Assembly: GCF_012273015.1 (NCBI RefSeq)
Contig: NZ_CP050954.1
Location: 2,458,001-2,522,000, forward strand
From: Hymenobacter sp. BT18
GTDB lineage: Bacteria; Bacteroidota; Bacteroidia; Cytophagales; Hymenobacteraceae
Direction: 5' to 3'
DNA: 64,000 nucleotides
The translations under genes were made by a program, and so were the position numbers. The stretch's first letter is position 1. Every line of letters starts with the position of its first letter. Positions 27,140-34,713 of the stretch are shown piece by piece. The notes beneath the pieces are model-generated. The model was not told the origin of the DNA and did no database searches. It saw only the letters and a program-made list of their open reading frames with translations.

Positions 27140-28741
27140 ATGAACCGCTTGCTGCCCCTGTGTGGGCTGCTGGCTGGCGCGTGGCTATTGCCCGCCTGCT
27201 CCCAGCAGTACTCTACCGAAGACCAGAACCAAATTGCGGCGGCTCCTGCCTACCCGGAGCTGCAACAGGACGCCGAAGCAGTAGCCCCGCCCGCCGAGCC
27301 GCCCGCTGCCCCTCGCGACAACTATGCCGTCGTGCACGAAAATGCCTTCCAGGAAGCCCGACGCAACCCGCTCAGCACCTTTGCCATTGATGTAGACCCG
27401 GCTTCCTACGCCAATGTGCGCCGTTTTCTCACCCAGGATCGGCAGCTTCCCCCCGCCGACGCCGTACGGCTGGAAGAACTCATCAACTACTTTCACTACA
27501 AGTACCCACAACCCACGGCGGGACCAGCTTCCCTGAACGCGGAAGTAGCCCAATGCCCCTGGAACCCGGCGCACCAGCTGGTGCTGGTAGGCGTGCAGGG
27601 GCGCGACGTGCCCACGGCGCAGCTGCCGCCCGCCAACCTGGTATTTCTGCTGGATGTATCGGGCTCCATGAACGAGCCGGATAAGCTGCCCTTGCTGAAA
27701 GAATCGGTGCGGGCGCTGGTGCAGGGTGCCCTGCGTCCGCAGGATCATGTGTCTATTGTGGTTTATGCCGGGGCTGCCGGGCTGGTGCTGCCGCCTACGT
27801 CTGGCGCGGAGCCCGAGAAAATTCTGGTCGCCATCGAGCAGCTGGAAGCCGGGGGCTCTACGGCCGGGGGCGAAGGGCTGCGCCTAGCTTATCGTATTGC
27901 CCGGCAGCACTTCCTGCCCGGGGGCAATAACCGCGTGATCCTGGCCACCGATGGCGACTTCAACGTGGGCGAGCAGAGCGACGCCGATATGGAGCGGCTT
28001 ATCACGCAGGAACGCCAGTCGGGCGTGTTTCTGTCGGTGCTGGGGTTCGGCCGTGGCAACCTGCAGGGCAGCAAGATGGAGCTGCTGGCCGATAAGGGCA
28101 ATGGCAACTACGCCTACCTCGATAACCTGCGCGAGGCCCAACGGGTGCTGGTGCAGCAGTACGGCGGCACGCTGTTTACGCTGGCCAAGGATGTGAAAAT
28201 TCAGGTGGAGTTCAATCCGGCCCTGGTGCAGCAATACCGCCTCCTGGGCTACGAAAACCGCCTGCTGGCCGCCGAGGACTTCAACAACGACCAGAAAGAC
28301 GCCGGCGAGCTGGGCGCTGGCCAGCAGGTTACGGCCCTCTATGAAATAGTGCCTACCGCGAGCCGGCCCGAGCCGGCTTCCTCCACCGACGCCCTCCGCT
28401 ACCAGCAACCCGCCGTTGCCTACGCCGCTACCGATGAACTCCTGACGATAAAGCTGCGCTACCAGGAGCCGCAGGGCAGCCCCAGCCGGCTACTCACGCT
28501 GCCCGTGCGGGGTGTGCGGTTCACAGAACCCATTGAGCAAGCATCGGATAACCTACGGCTGGCAGCCTCAGCGGCTCAGTTTGGCCTGCTGCTGCGGCAG
28601 TCTGCTTACCGCGGCTCGGCCTCCTGGCAGAATACAGCAGCCCTGGCTGGCAGCACACAGCCAGACCAAGACGGCACCCACACCCAGTTTCGGGAGTTGA
28701 TAGCCCAGGCTGAGGCCCTAAGCCAAGCTAATAAGCAATAG
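27140..28741 (+). CDS. vWA/YfbK-like lipoprotein
   Basis: The start is the ATG at 27140, giving a 533-residue lipoprotein (AWLLPACSQQ, Cys about 20). Domains: a YfbK-like N-terminal block (NPLSTFAIDVDPASYANVRRFL), a vWA domain with LDVSGSMNEPDKL near residue 170 and ILATDGDFNVGEQSD, and a DUF3520-like C-terminus. Long blocks are nearly identical to the 23557 protein (for example EQLEAGGSTAGG and LLADKGNGNYAYLDNL), so the two arose by duplication. Lipid anchoring here contrasts with the SusC-like extension of the paralog. Confidence 0.92.
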   Translation: MNRLLPLCGLLAGAWLLPACSQQYSTEDQNQIAAAPAYPELQQDAEAVAPPAEPPAAPRDNYAVVHENAFQEARRNPLSTFAIDVDPASYANVRRFLTQDRQLPPADAVRLEELINYFHYKYPQPTAGPASLNAEVAQCPWNPAHQLVLVGVQGRDVPTAQLPPANLVFLLDVSGSMNEPDKLPLLKESVRALVQGALRPQDHVSIVVYAGAAGLVLPPTSGAEPEKILVAIEQLEAGGSTAGGEGLRLAYRIARQHFLPGGNNRVILATDGDFNVGEQSDADMERLITQERQSGVFLSVLGFGRGNLQGSKMELLADKGNGNYAYLDNLREAQRVLVQQYGGTLFTLAKDVKIQVEFNPALVQQYRLLGYENRLLAAEDFNNDQKDAGELGAGQQVTALYEIVPTASRPEPASSTDALRYQQPAVAYAATDELLTIKLRYQEPQGSPSRLLTLPVRGVRFTEPIEQASDNLRLAASAAQFGLLLRQSAYRGSASWQNTAALAGSTQPDQDGTHTQFRELIAQAEALSQANKQ

Positions 28742-28813
28742 CTAAGCAGCTGCTTGCCTTCGGTAAGGTGGTAGTCTCCTGTTCCAGAAACAACTTCCTG
28801 CGCGAAGGAGCCG

Positions 28814-29869
28814 CTACTGTTCCCGTACACGGGCTGGCAGTAGCATAAACCCGGTAGCCGGAGGTGCGGCCGGAGTTGGCGCGGGAGCTTCCGAGGCCGG
28901 CCGCAATGGCAGCACCTGCGGGTAGCGGGTGGGCAGTTGAGTTGTATCAACCGACTGGGGCAGCCGTGGCTTGAGTGCTTCTACCGAATCGGGCTGGAAG
29001 CGCAGCTCGGGTACCAGCAACCGCACCGAGCCGGGCTGCAGCGAACTAATGGCCTGCACGGCCGAATCGGCGGGCGGGGCAACTACGGCGGCAGGAGTAG
29101 CAAGGCGGTGTTCCAACTCGGCCAGCAGAAACTCGGCATCGGCGCGCAGCTGGGGCTGCTTGAACTGGGCCACGGCCAGGCGGGCCTGGTTGCGGGCGTC
29201 GGGCAGGCGTTTCAGCTCCAGGTAGTCGTAGGCCAGCTGAAAGTGGGCCAGGGCGTAGTCCTTGCGCAGGGCAATGGACCGCTCGTAGGCCGCGGCGCTG
29301 GCCGGAAAGTCGCCGAGGCGCATGAGGGCGTAGCCCAGGGCATAGTAGGAGAGGTAGTCGCCGTAGCCGTGGCCATGCGCCACGCGGTAGTGGCTTACCA
29401 TGCGCTGAAACAGCTCATCCTCCGAGAATTCCTCTTCCGAGCAGGCGCACTGCTGCAGCTCGAAGTAGTAGTCGGCCAGGGCTTTTTCTACTTTATAGTT
29501 CTCCGGGAAGCGGCGGTGCAAGGAATCGAGCACCTGGCCTACCGGAAACTGGTAGCCGACTGAGTCGGAGGCATGGCGGCGCAGGGAGTCGAGCGACTCC
29601 GTGAGCGTCAGGTCCTTGAAGTTGAAGGCGCGGAAGTTCTGCTGCTGGGTGTGGTAGTGCAGAGCAATATCGGCAGCTCTGAGGGCTACGGCCGGCTGGC
29701 GGTGCCAGGGGTCGAACACCTGCAGGAGCTGAAACGCGGCTTCGTACTTGCGCCAGGCCAGCAGCGCATCGGCCTGCTTGAGCACAGTGGCCTCGGTGGG
29801 CTCGGCCTGAGCCCACGCGGCCCCGGAGGCAGCCATCCAAACCAGAAAACACAGAAAGCCGGAGCGCAT
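28814..29869 (-). CDS. exported TPR protein with CxC motif
   Basis: The 351-residue protein has a signal peptide (LVWMAASGAAWAQ). TPR-like helices include DYLSYYALGYALMRLGDFPASAAAYERSIALRKDYALAHFQLAYDYL (read as three helices). Upstream of them is QQCACSEEEF. The C-terminal ~70 residues are Pro/Ala-rich. It is paralogous to the next gene. It converges on the vWA gene at 28741, with a 72-bp gap. Function is unknown; a periplasmic scaffold is inferred. Confidence 0.85.
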   Translation of the reverse strand: MRSGFLCFLVWMAASGAAWAQAEPTEATVLKQADALLAWRKYEAAFQLLQVFDPWHRQPAVALRAADIALHYHTQQQNFRAFNFKDLTLTESLDSLRRHASDSVGYQFPVGQVLDSLHRRFPENYKVEKALADYYFELQQCACSEEEFSEDELFQRMVSHYRVAHGHGYGDYLSYYALGYALMRLGDFPASAAAYERSIALRKDYALAHFQLAYDYLELKRLPDARNQARLAVAQFKQPQLRADAEFLLAELEHRLATPAAVVAPPADSAVQAISSLQPGSVRLLVPELRFQPDSVEALKPRLPQSVDTTQLPTRYPQVLPLRPASEAPAPTPAAPPATGFMLLPARVREQ

Positions 29870-29942
29870 CAGAAACCAACGAATAAGCAGCCGAAGATAC
29901 GCCGTACCCGCCGGAAACAGCTAGTCCTGCCGGTGTATCGTG

Positions 29943-31148
29943 CTAGGGCCGGGTTTCCTTCAACCCTTTTTCAATCAACTCAAACATGGGGTTATCGGGC
30001 TTGGCTACTTTGCGCAGCTGCGTTTGGGCGGTCAGAAAATGAGGCCGGGCTTCCTTAGGACGCTGCAGCTGCATGTTCAGAATAGCCAGGTAGAAATGCA
30101 GCAGGCCCTGTGCCGCCGGGGTTTTGGGCGCCGTGGGCAGCTGGCTCCGAAAAACAGCCTCGGCTTCGGTCCACTGGTTGGCGGCCTGGTAGGTGTCCAT
30201 GATGTCAATGAACATCTGGTCGTCGGCCGGGTCGAGCTGGTAGAGGCGGGCAGCCAGCTCCAGGGCCGTGGGGGCGCGCTCGGCTACGGCCAGCTGCAGC
30301 AGCTGCAGCAGCTGTAGCAGCGAGGCATAGCTGCGGGGCTGCAGGTCGAGGCTTTGCTGCAGAGCGACTTTGGCTTCGGCCGGCTGTTTCTGCTGCAGGT
30401 AGAGGTGGCCGAGCAAGCGGGCGGCATCCGCTTTCAGCTCCGGGTCGGTGTAGAGGCGGTACGCGGCCTGGGCGTGCGGGGTAGCGTCGGCCCAGCGCCC
30501 CAGCTGCACCTGGGCGAAGGCTAGGTTGTAGTGCGAAGTCGGGTACTCCGCGTTCAGGGCAATGGACTGCTCAAACGCGGCCAGACTGGGCTCGGGCTTT
30601 TTCTGCATTAGCAGCGCGTAGCCCACGGCGTAGTACGACATAAAGTCGCCGACGCCGTGGGCGTGGGCCGAACCGTAGTAGCGCAGCACCAGGGCCAGCA
30701 GCTGGGCATCGGTCTTATCCCGCTCGCCGCAGTGGCACTGCTGGGCTTGGTAGTAATAGTCGCCCAACCCCTTGCTGAGGGCATAGTTCTGCGGGGACTT
30801 CTGCTGCAGGCGCTTTAGCTCCTTCGGGATGTCGAGCAGGTGCATGCTGTAAGGGCCTTTCTGGCCGCGCAGCTGCGCCACCGTTTCGCCCGGCTGCAGG
30901 TTTTTCAGCCCAAAGCTTTTGTAGTTGACGCTGATGAGGTAGTAGCTGAGCAGGAGCTTTTCCTTAGCCAGCACCACATCCGGCTGCTGGTTTTGGGGGT
31001 CGGCCTTGTCCAGCAGCGCGTACGCCGCCTCATACTGCTGGGCGGTAGTTAGCTTATCGGCCTGCGTGAGGACGGCGGCCGTGGGCGCGGTTTGGGCCCG
31101 GGCCGCAGCGGAGAGCAGCAGGGCCGCCCCTAGAAAGTAACGATACAT
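29943..31148 (-). CDS. exported TPR protein with CxC motif (paralog)
   Basis: From the ATG at 31148 the 401-residue protein has a signal peptide (GAALLLSAAARAQ). Tetratricopeptide helices include DFMSYYAVGYALLMQKKPEPS and LKADAARLLGHLYLQQKQPAEAKVALQQSL (read in parts). The motif QQCHCGERDK sits at the same place as QQCACSEEEF in the downstream paralog. The two genes are 73 bp apart, probably one operon. A longer reading from 31208 would mask the signal peptide. Confidence 0.86.
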   Translation of the reverse strand: MYRYFLGAALLLSAAARAQTAPTAAVLTQADKLTTAQQYEAAYALLDKADPQNQQPDVVLAKEKLLLSYYLISVNYKSFGLKNLQPGETVAQLRGQKGPYSMHLLDIPKELKRLQQKSPQNYALSKGLGDYYYQAQQCHCGERDKTDAQLLALVLRYYGSAHAHGVGDFMSYYAVGYALLMQKKPEPSLAAFEQSIALNAEYPTSHYNLAFAQVQLGRWADATPHAQAAYRLYTDPELKADAARLLGHLYLQQKQPAEAKVALQQSLDLQPRSYASLLQLLQLLQLAVAERAPTALELAARLYQLDPADDQMFIDIMDTYQAANQWTEAEAVFRSQLPTAPKTPAAQGLLHFYLAILNMQLQRPKEARPHFLTAQTQLRKVAKPDNPMFELIEKGLKETRP

Positions 31149-31304
31149 CAACCTTGGAATCAGTAGCAAAAAACAACAGAATGCACCGCTAAAATGCTGA
31201 TTCTCCACGTAACCCGGGTTCGGAGAAATGAAAGATTTCCTGCTTCCTTATTTGGAATTGTCGGAATCAGCGCCCACCTTGCTCCTGCAAAGCACCTGAT
31301 CCTC

Positions 31305-31364
31305 ATGCCTCAGCCGACGAGCCGCTTCTTTTTTAGCTTTTATTTCTACTACGCCCACGCGTAG
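31305..31364 (+). CDS. leader peptide 1 (Phe/Tyr-rich, 19 aa)
   Basis: The ORF encodes MPQPTSRFFFSFYFYYAHA, with five Phe and three Tyr in nine consecutive residues and no Trp. The stop codon (31362-31364) touches the 5' strand of the proposed antiterminator (31364-31373). A ribosome reaching the stop would cover that strand and let the terminator form; one stalled on Phe/Tyr codons (31326-31352) would leave it free. This is a regulatory peptide, not an enzyme. Confidence 0.82.
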   Translation: MPQPTSRFFFSFYFYYAHA

Positions 31365-31403
31365 TCGAGCGGCCCCTCTGTAGCTTTTCCTCCCCGAAAC
31401 TTC

Positions 31404-31440
31404 AGCGCCTCTCGACCAGCTCGAGAGGCGCTTTCTTTTT
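31404..31440 (+). terminator. attenuator terminator 1
   Basis: A perfect 12-bp stem AGCGCCTCTCGA (31404-31415) / TCGAGAGGCGCT (31421-31432) has a 5-nt loop and then TTTCTTTTT. It lies 40 nt after the leader 1 stop. Confidence 0.95.
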
Positions 31441-31451
31441 GACTTTGACTG

Positions 31452-31532
31452 ATGCCCGCTTCTTCCACCAGCTTCTGTTTCTACGGCTATTACTGCTTCT
31501 TTTTTAAGAAGCAGCCGGCCCGCTGTTGCTGA
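31452..31532 (+). CDS. leader peptide 2 (Phe/Tyr-rich, 26 aa)
   Basis: The peptide begins MPASSTSFCFYGYYCFFFKK and ends QPARCC. It carries five Phe and three Tyr within eleven residues. An 8-bp hairpin (31494-31501 / 31506-31513, TGCTTCTT and its complement) sits over the last Phe codons. The stop is at 31530-31532, just past the proposed antiterminator strand (31517-31521). Confidence 0.8.
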   Translation: MPASSTSFCFYGYYCFFFKKQPARCC

Positions 31533-31564
31533 TGACTTGCCAAGCGCATCAACTCTCAACAACC

Positions 31565-31593
31565 AGGGCCCCGCACCACGGAGGCCCTTTTTT
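31565..31593 (+). terminator. attenuator terminator 2, directly before pheA
   Basis: The stem AGGGCC / GGCCCT is continued by CCG / CGG across a bulged A, with a 5-nt loop and then TTTTTT ending at 31593. The pheA ATG is at 31604. Confidence 0.88.
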
Positions 31594-31603
31594 CTTGCCC
31601 ACT

Positions 31604-32488
31604 ATGTCGTCCAACCCGCTTTCCGCCATTGCTATCCAGGGCTACGCCGGTTCCTTCCACGAGCAGGCTGCCCGCCTGCACTTCGGGGCCGCGCCCGCGC
31701 TGCAGCCCTGCGCAACCTTTCAGGAAGTGGTGCAGCGCGTAGCTGATGGCCGCGCGTCGGCTGGGCTGATGGCCATTGAAAACACGCTGGCCGGCAGCAT
31801 TCTGCCCAACTACCTGCTGCTGCAGCAGGGCACCGTGCGCGTGACGGGGGAAATCTACCTGCCCATCCGCCAGCACCTGTTGGCCTTGCCGGGCCAGACC
31901 CTGGCCGACATCAAGGAAGTCCACTCCCACCCCATGGCCCTGCGCCAGTGCAGCCCTTTCCTCGACCAGCACAGCTGGCGCCTGGTAGAAACCGACGACA
32001 CCGGCCGCAGCGCCCAGCGCGTGCGCGACGAGCTGCAGTGGGGCGTAGCCGCCGTAGCCGGGGAGCAGGCGGCCCACCTGTTCGGGCTGGAGCTGCTGGC
32101 CCCCGACATCCACGCCGACCCCGGCAACTACACCCGCTTCCTGGCCCTGGCCCCGGCCAGTACCGAGGCACCTGCTTTGCCCCAGGCCGATAAAGCCTCG
32201 CTCTACTTCCACACGGCCCACGCCCCGGGCACGCTGGCGCGGGTGCTTACGCGCATTGCCGGCCACGGCCTCAACCTCACCAAGCTGCAGTCGAGCCCCC
32301 GGCCGGGGCAGCCCTGGCACTACTCCTTCCATATCGATGTGGAGTTCGACAACGTGTATCATCTGCACGAACTGCTGGCCGAGCTGCCCGAGCTTACCGA
32401 GGACCTGCAGGTGCTGGGCATCTACCACCGCGGCGAAATGAACGAATTGCTGCCCACGCCCACTGAATCCACGGCCGCCTGTTACTAA
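31604..32488 (+). CDS. pheA: prephenate dehydratase with ACT domain
   Basis: The enzyme converts prephenate to phenylpyruvate in Phe synthesis. The 294-residue monofunctional protein contains YAGSFHEQAA, AIENTLAGSI, HSHPMALRQC and the catalytic-region NYTRFLAL (TRF motif), followed by an ACT domain (about residues 205-285: HAPGTLARVLTRIAGHGLNLTKLQS). No chorismate mutase domain is present; that activity is supplied by the fusion at 34714. The ATG at 31604 matches the family start; a TTG at 31526 lies inside leader 2 and is rejected. Confidence 0.96.
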   Translation: MSSNPLSAIAIQGYAGSFHEQAARLHFGAAPALQPCATFQEVVQRVADGRASAGLMAIENTLAGSILPNYLLLQQGTVRVTGEIYLPIRQHLLALPGQTLADIKEVHSHPMALRQCSPFLDQHSWRLVETDDTGRSAQRVRDELQWGVAAVAGEQAAHLFGLELLAPDIHADPGNYTRFLALAPASTEAPALPQADKASLYFHTAHAPGTLARVLTRIAGHGLNLTKLQSSPRPGQPWHYSFHIDVEFDNVYHLHELLAELPELTEDLQVLGIYHRGEMNELLPTPTESTAACY

Positions 32489-32514
32489 TGCCTGCCTGAA
32501 TTGGTTATCTACCC

Positions 32515-33705
32515 ATGAACGTGACTCCCGCTTCCCGCCTCCGCCACACCGGCGAATACTACTTCTCGCAGAAGCTGCGCGAGCTGGCGGCCATGCAGCA
32601 GGCCGGCGCCAGCATCATCAACCTCGGCATTGGCTCCCCCGACCTGCCCCCGCACCCCAGCGTGACAGCGGCTCTCACCAGCTCGGCTGCCCTGCCCACC
32701 ACCCACGGCTACCAGGGCTACCAGGGTACCCCTGCCTTGCGCGGGGCCATAGCCGAGTGGTACGGCGCCAGCTACGGGGTGCTGCTAAACCCGGCCACCG
32801 AAGTGCTGCCGCTGCTGGGCTCGAAGGAAGGTATTATGCACGTGGGCATGACGTTTCTGGAAGCCGGCGACACGGTGCTGATTCCGAACCCCGGCTACCC
32901 TACCTACCGGGCCGTGGCTCAACTGTGCGGGGCTACCGTGCGCGAGTACGACCTCACCGCCGAAGCCGGCTGGCTGCCCGACCTGGAGGCCCTGGCGGAG
33001 TCGGACCTGACGGGCGTGAAGATGATGCTGGTGAACTACCCCCACATGCCTACCGGCACCCGCGCCGATTTGGCTTTCCTCGCGCGGCTGGTAGAATTTG
33101 CTCGGGAGCACCAGATTATGCTGGTCCACGATAATCCGTACAGCTTTATCCTCAACGACGAGCCCACCAGCCTGCTGGCCGTGCCCGGGGCCCGCGAAGT
33201 AGCCCTGGAGCTGAACTCCCTGAGCAAGAGCCATAACATGGCCGGTTGGCGCGTGGGCATGCTGGTCGGCCGCGCCGACTGGCTGCAGGAAGTGCTGCGC
33301 TTCAAGAGCAACATGGACTCGGGCATGTTTCTGCCGGTGCAGCAAGCCGCGGTAGCCGCCCTCCGCCTCGACGATGAGTGGTACGCGGAGCTGAACGCCG
33401 TGTACCGCCGCCGCCGCGCCCTGGTGCTGGAGCTGCTGCAGGCGCTGGGCTGCCAGCCCGACCCTGAGCAAACCGGCCTGTTCGTGTGGGCTGCCGTGCC
33501 GGCTTCGGTAGCCGATGGCTACGCCCTGAGCGACGAAGTGCTGCGCGAAACCCACGTATTCATCACCCCGGGCGGCATCTTCGGCTCGAATGGCAACGGC
33601 TACGTGCGCGTGAGCTTGTGCCAGTCGGAAGAGGTGCTGAGCCAGGCGCTGGAGCGCATTGCGCAATGGCAGCAGCGGCAGCCCGTAACGTCCGTTAGCC
33701 GATGA
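32515..33705 (+). CDS. class I/II PLP aminotransferase (aromatic/prephenate-type)
   Basis: The 396-residue fold-type I aminotransferase has the PLP Lys in LNSLSKSHNMAGWRVG. Other landmarks are NLGIGSPDLPPHP, IPNPGYPTYR, NYPHMPTGTRAD and the late Arg in YVRVSLCQS. Its place between pheA and tyrA suggests transamination of phenylpyruvate and hydroxyphenylpyruvate, or of prephenate; the sequence alone does not settle which. It begins 26 bp after pheA and overlaps tyrA by 4 bp. Confidence 0.92.
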   Translation: MNVTPASRLRHTGEYYFSQKLRELAAMQQAGASIINLGIGSPDLPPHPSVTAALTSSAALPTTHGYQGYQGTPALRGAIAEWYGASYGVLLNPATEVLPLLGSKEGIMHVGMTFLEAGDTVLIPNPGYPTYRAVAQLCGATVREYDLTAEAGWLPDLEALAESDLTGVKMMLVNYPHMPTGTRADLAFLARLVEFAREHQIMLVHDNPYSFILNDEPTSLLAVPGAREVALELNSLSKSHNMAGWRVGMLVGRADWLQEVLRFKSNMDSGMFLPVQQAAVAALRLDDEWYAELNAVYRRRRALVLELLQALGCQPDPEQTGLFVWAAVPASVADGYALSDEVLRETHVFITPGGIFGSNGNGYVRVSLCQSEEVLSQALERIAQWQQRQPVTSVSR

Positions 33706-34547
33706 AAACCGTCACAATAATCGGGCTGGGGCTGATTGGGGGCTCCTTGGGGCTTAGCCTGCGCCAGCTGGGTTTGGCGGAGCACATCATCGGGGTAGAC
33801 CAGGACGCCGCCAACGCTCAGCGCGCCCAGGAGCTGGGCCTGGTAGATGAAACCACCGCCGACTTAGCCGCCGCCGTGCGCCGCGCCGACCTGGTGGTAG
33901 TTGCTGTGCCCATGGATGCCATGCTTACGGTGGTGCCCCAGGTGCTGGACGAGGTAGCGCAGCAGGTCGTCATCGACGTAGGCTCGACCAAGGCCACGCT
34001 ATTGACGCACCTGCAAGAACACCCACGCCGGAGCCGCTTTGTGGCGGTGCACCCCATGGCTGGAACCGAGTACTCGGGCCCTGAGGCGGCGGTGCCGGAT
34101 TTGTTCACCGACAAAACCCTGGTGGTCTGCGATGCCCAGCACAGCGACGCGGACGCGGTGCAGCTCGTGGAGCAGGTATTTCAGGGCCTGGGTATGCATC
34201 TGCTGTTCCTGGACGCCGCCGACCACGACCTGCACGCCGCCTACGTCTCGCACATTTCGCACATCACCTCCTTTGCCCTGGCCCTCACAGTGCTGGAAAA
34301 GGAAAAGGAGGAGCAGCGCATTTTCGATTTGGCTAGCGGGGGCTTTGCCTCCACGGTGCGCCTGGCCAAAAGCTCCCCGGCCATGTGGGTGCCCATCTTC
34401 CGCCAGAACCGCCTCAACGTGCTCGACGTGCTCGACGAGCACCTTCACCAGCTCCAGAACCTGCGCAACCTCATTGCCCGCGAAGATTTCAACGGCCTGC
34501 ACCACGCCATCGAGCAAGCCAACCACATCCGCAAGATTCTGCCTTGA
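33702..34547 (+). CDS. tyrA: prephenate dehydrogenase
   Basis: The NAD(P)-dependent enzyme oxidatively decarboxylates prephenate to 4-hydroxyphenylpyruvate (Tyr branch). The 281-residue protein begins with a Rossmann motif GLGLIGGSLGLSLR, then DVGSTKATLL, HPMAGTEYSGPEAA and YVSHISHITSFALAL. There is no ACT or chorismate mutase domain. The ATGA overlap (33702-33705) shows coupling to the aminotransferase. Confidence 0.96.
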   Translation: MKTVTIIGLGLIGGSLGLSLRQLGLAEHIIGVDQDAANAQRAQELGLVDETTADLAAAVRRADLVVVAVPMDAMLTVVPQVLDEVAQQVVIDVGSTKATLLTHLQEHPRRSRFVAVHPMAGTEYSGPEAAVPDLFTDKTLVVCDAQHSDADAVQLVEQVFQGLGMHLLFLDAADHDLHAAYVSHISHITSFALALTVLEKEKEEQRIFDLASGGFASTVRLAKSSPAMWVPIFRQNRLNVLDVLDEHLHQLQNLRNLIAREDFNGLHHAIEQANHIRKILP

Positions 34548-34564
34548 TGCCAGTAGAAAAATAT

Positions 34565-34653
34565 CCGTCATGCTGAGCGCAGCCGAAGCATCTTGGTAGT
34601 GTAGTAAACTCAAACGAAGCGGTAGAGATACTTCGACAAGCTCAGCATGACGG
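34565..34653. repeat. dispersed inverted repeat (GTCATGCTGAGC family), copy B
   Basis: Arms 34565-34593 (CCGTCATGCTGAGCGCAGCC...) and 34624-34653 (...GACAAGCTCAGCATGACGG) flank a 30-nt centre. It lies inside the aromatic operon between tyrA and the DAHP synthase gene, where an RNA hairpin could affect the 3' part of the transcript. Confidence 0.85.
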
Positions 34654-34713
34654 CCTGGAACAAACCGACACAACATCAAACACTCCACTCTCAGACATTC
34701 AACCCTCAATAAT

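Larger units (their letters stand above)
31305..31593 (+). promoter_or_regulatory. tandem leader-peptide attenuators of the aromatic amino acid operon
   Basis: This holds two consecutive modules, each a short ORF rich in Phe and Tyr codons followed by an intrinsic terminator: leader 1 (31305-31364) with terminator (31404-31440), and leader 2 (31452-31532) with terminator (31565-31593). The second terminator ends 11 bp before the pheA ATG. Antiterminator pairings are visible: 31364-31373 with 31407-31416 (9 bp, one mismatch), and 31517-31521 with 31566-31570. Both would sequester the left arm of the terminator. The logic fits ribosome-stalling attenuation sensing both Phe and Tyr, the two products of the operon. 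Confidence 0.85.

Noticed and set aside
31248..31254. TTATTTG as a -7 box for the aromatic operon leader.
   Set aside because: It matches TAnnTTTG poorly and has no TTG at the proper upstream distance; the promoter of this operon remains unlocated.
31526..31603. An in-frame TTG that would lengthen pheA by 26 residues.
   Set aside because: The added stretch overlaps leader 2 and terminator 2 and has no family similarity; the ATG at 31604 gives the canonical start.
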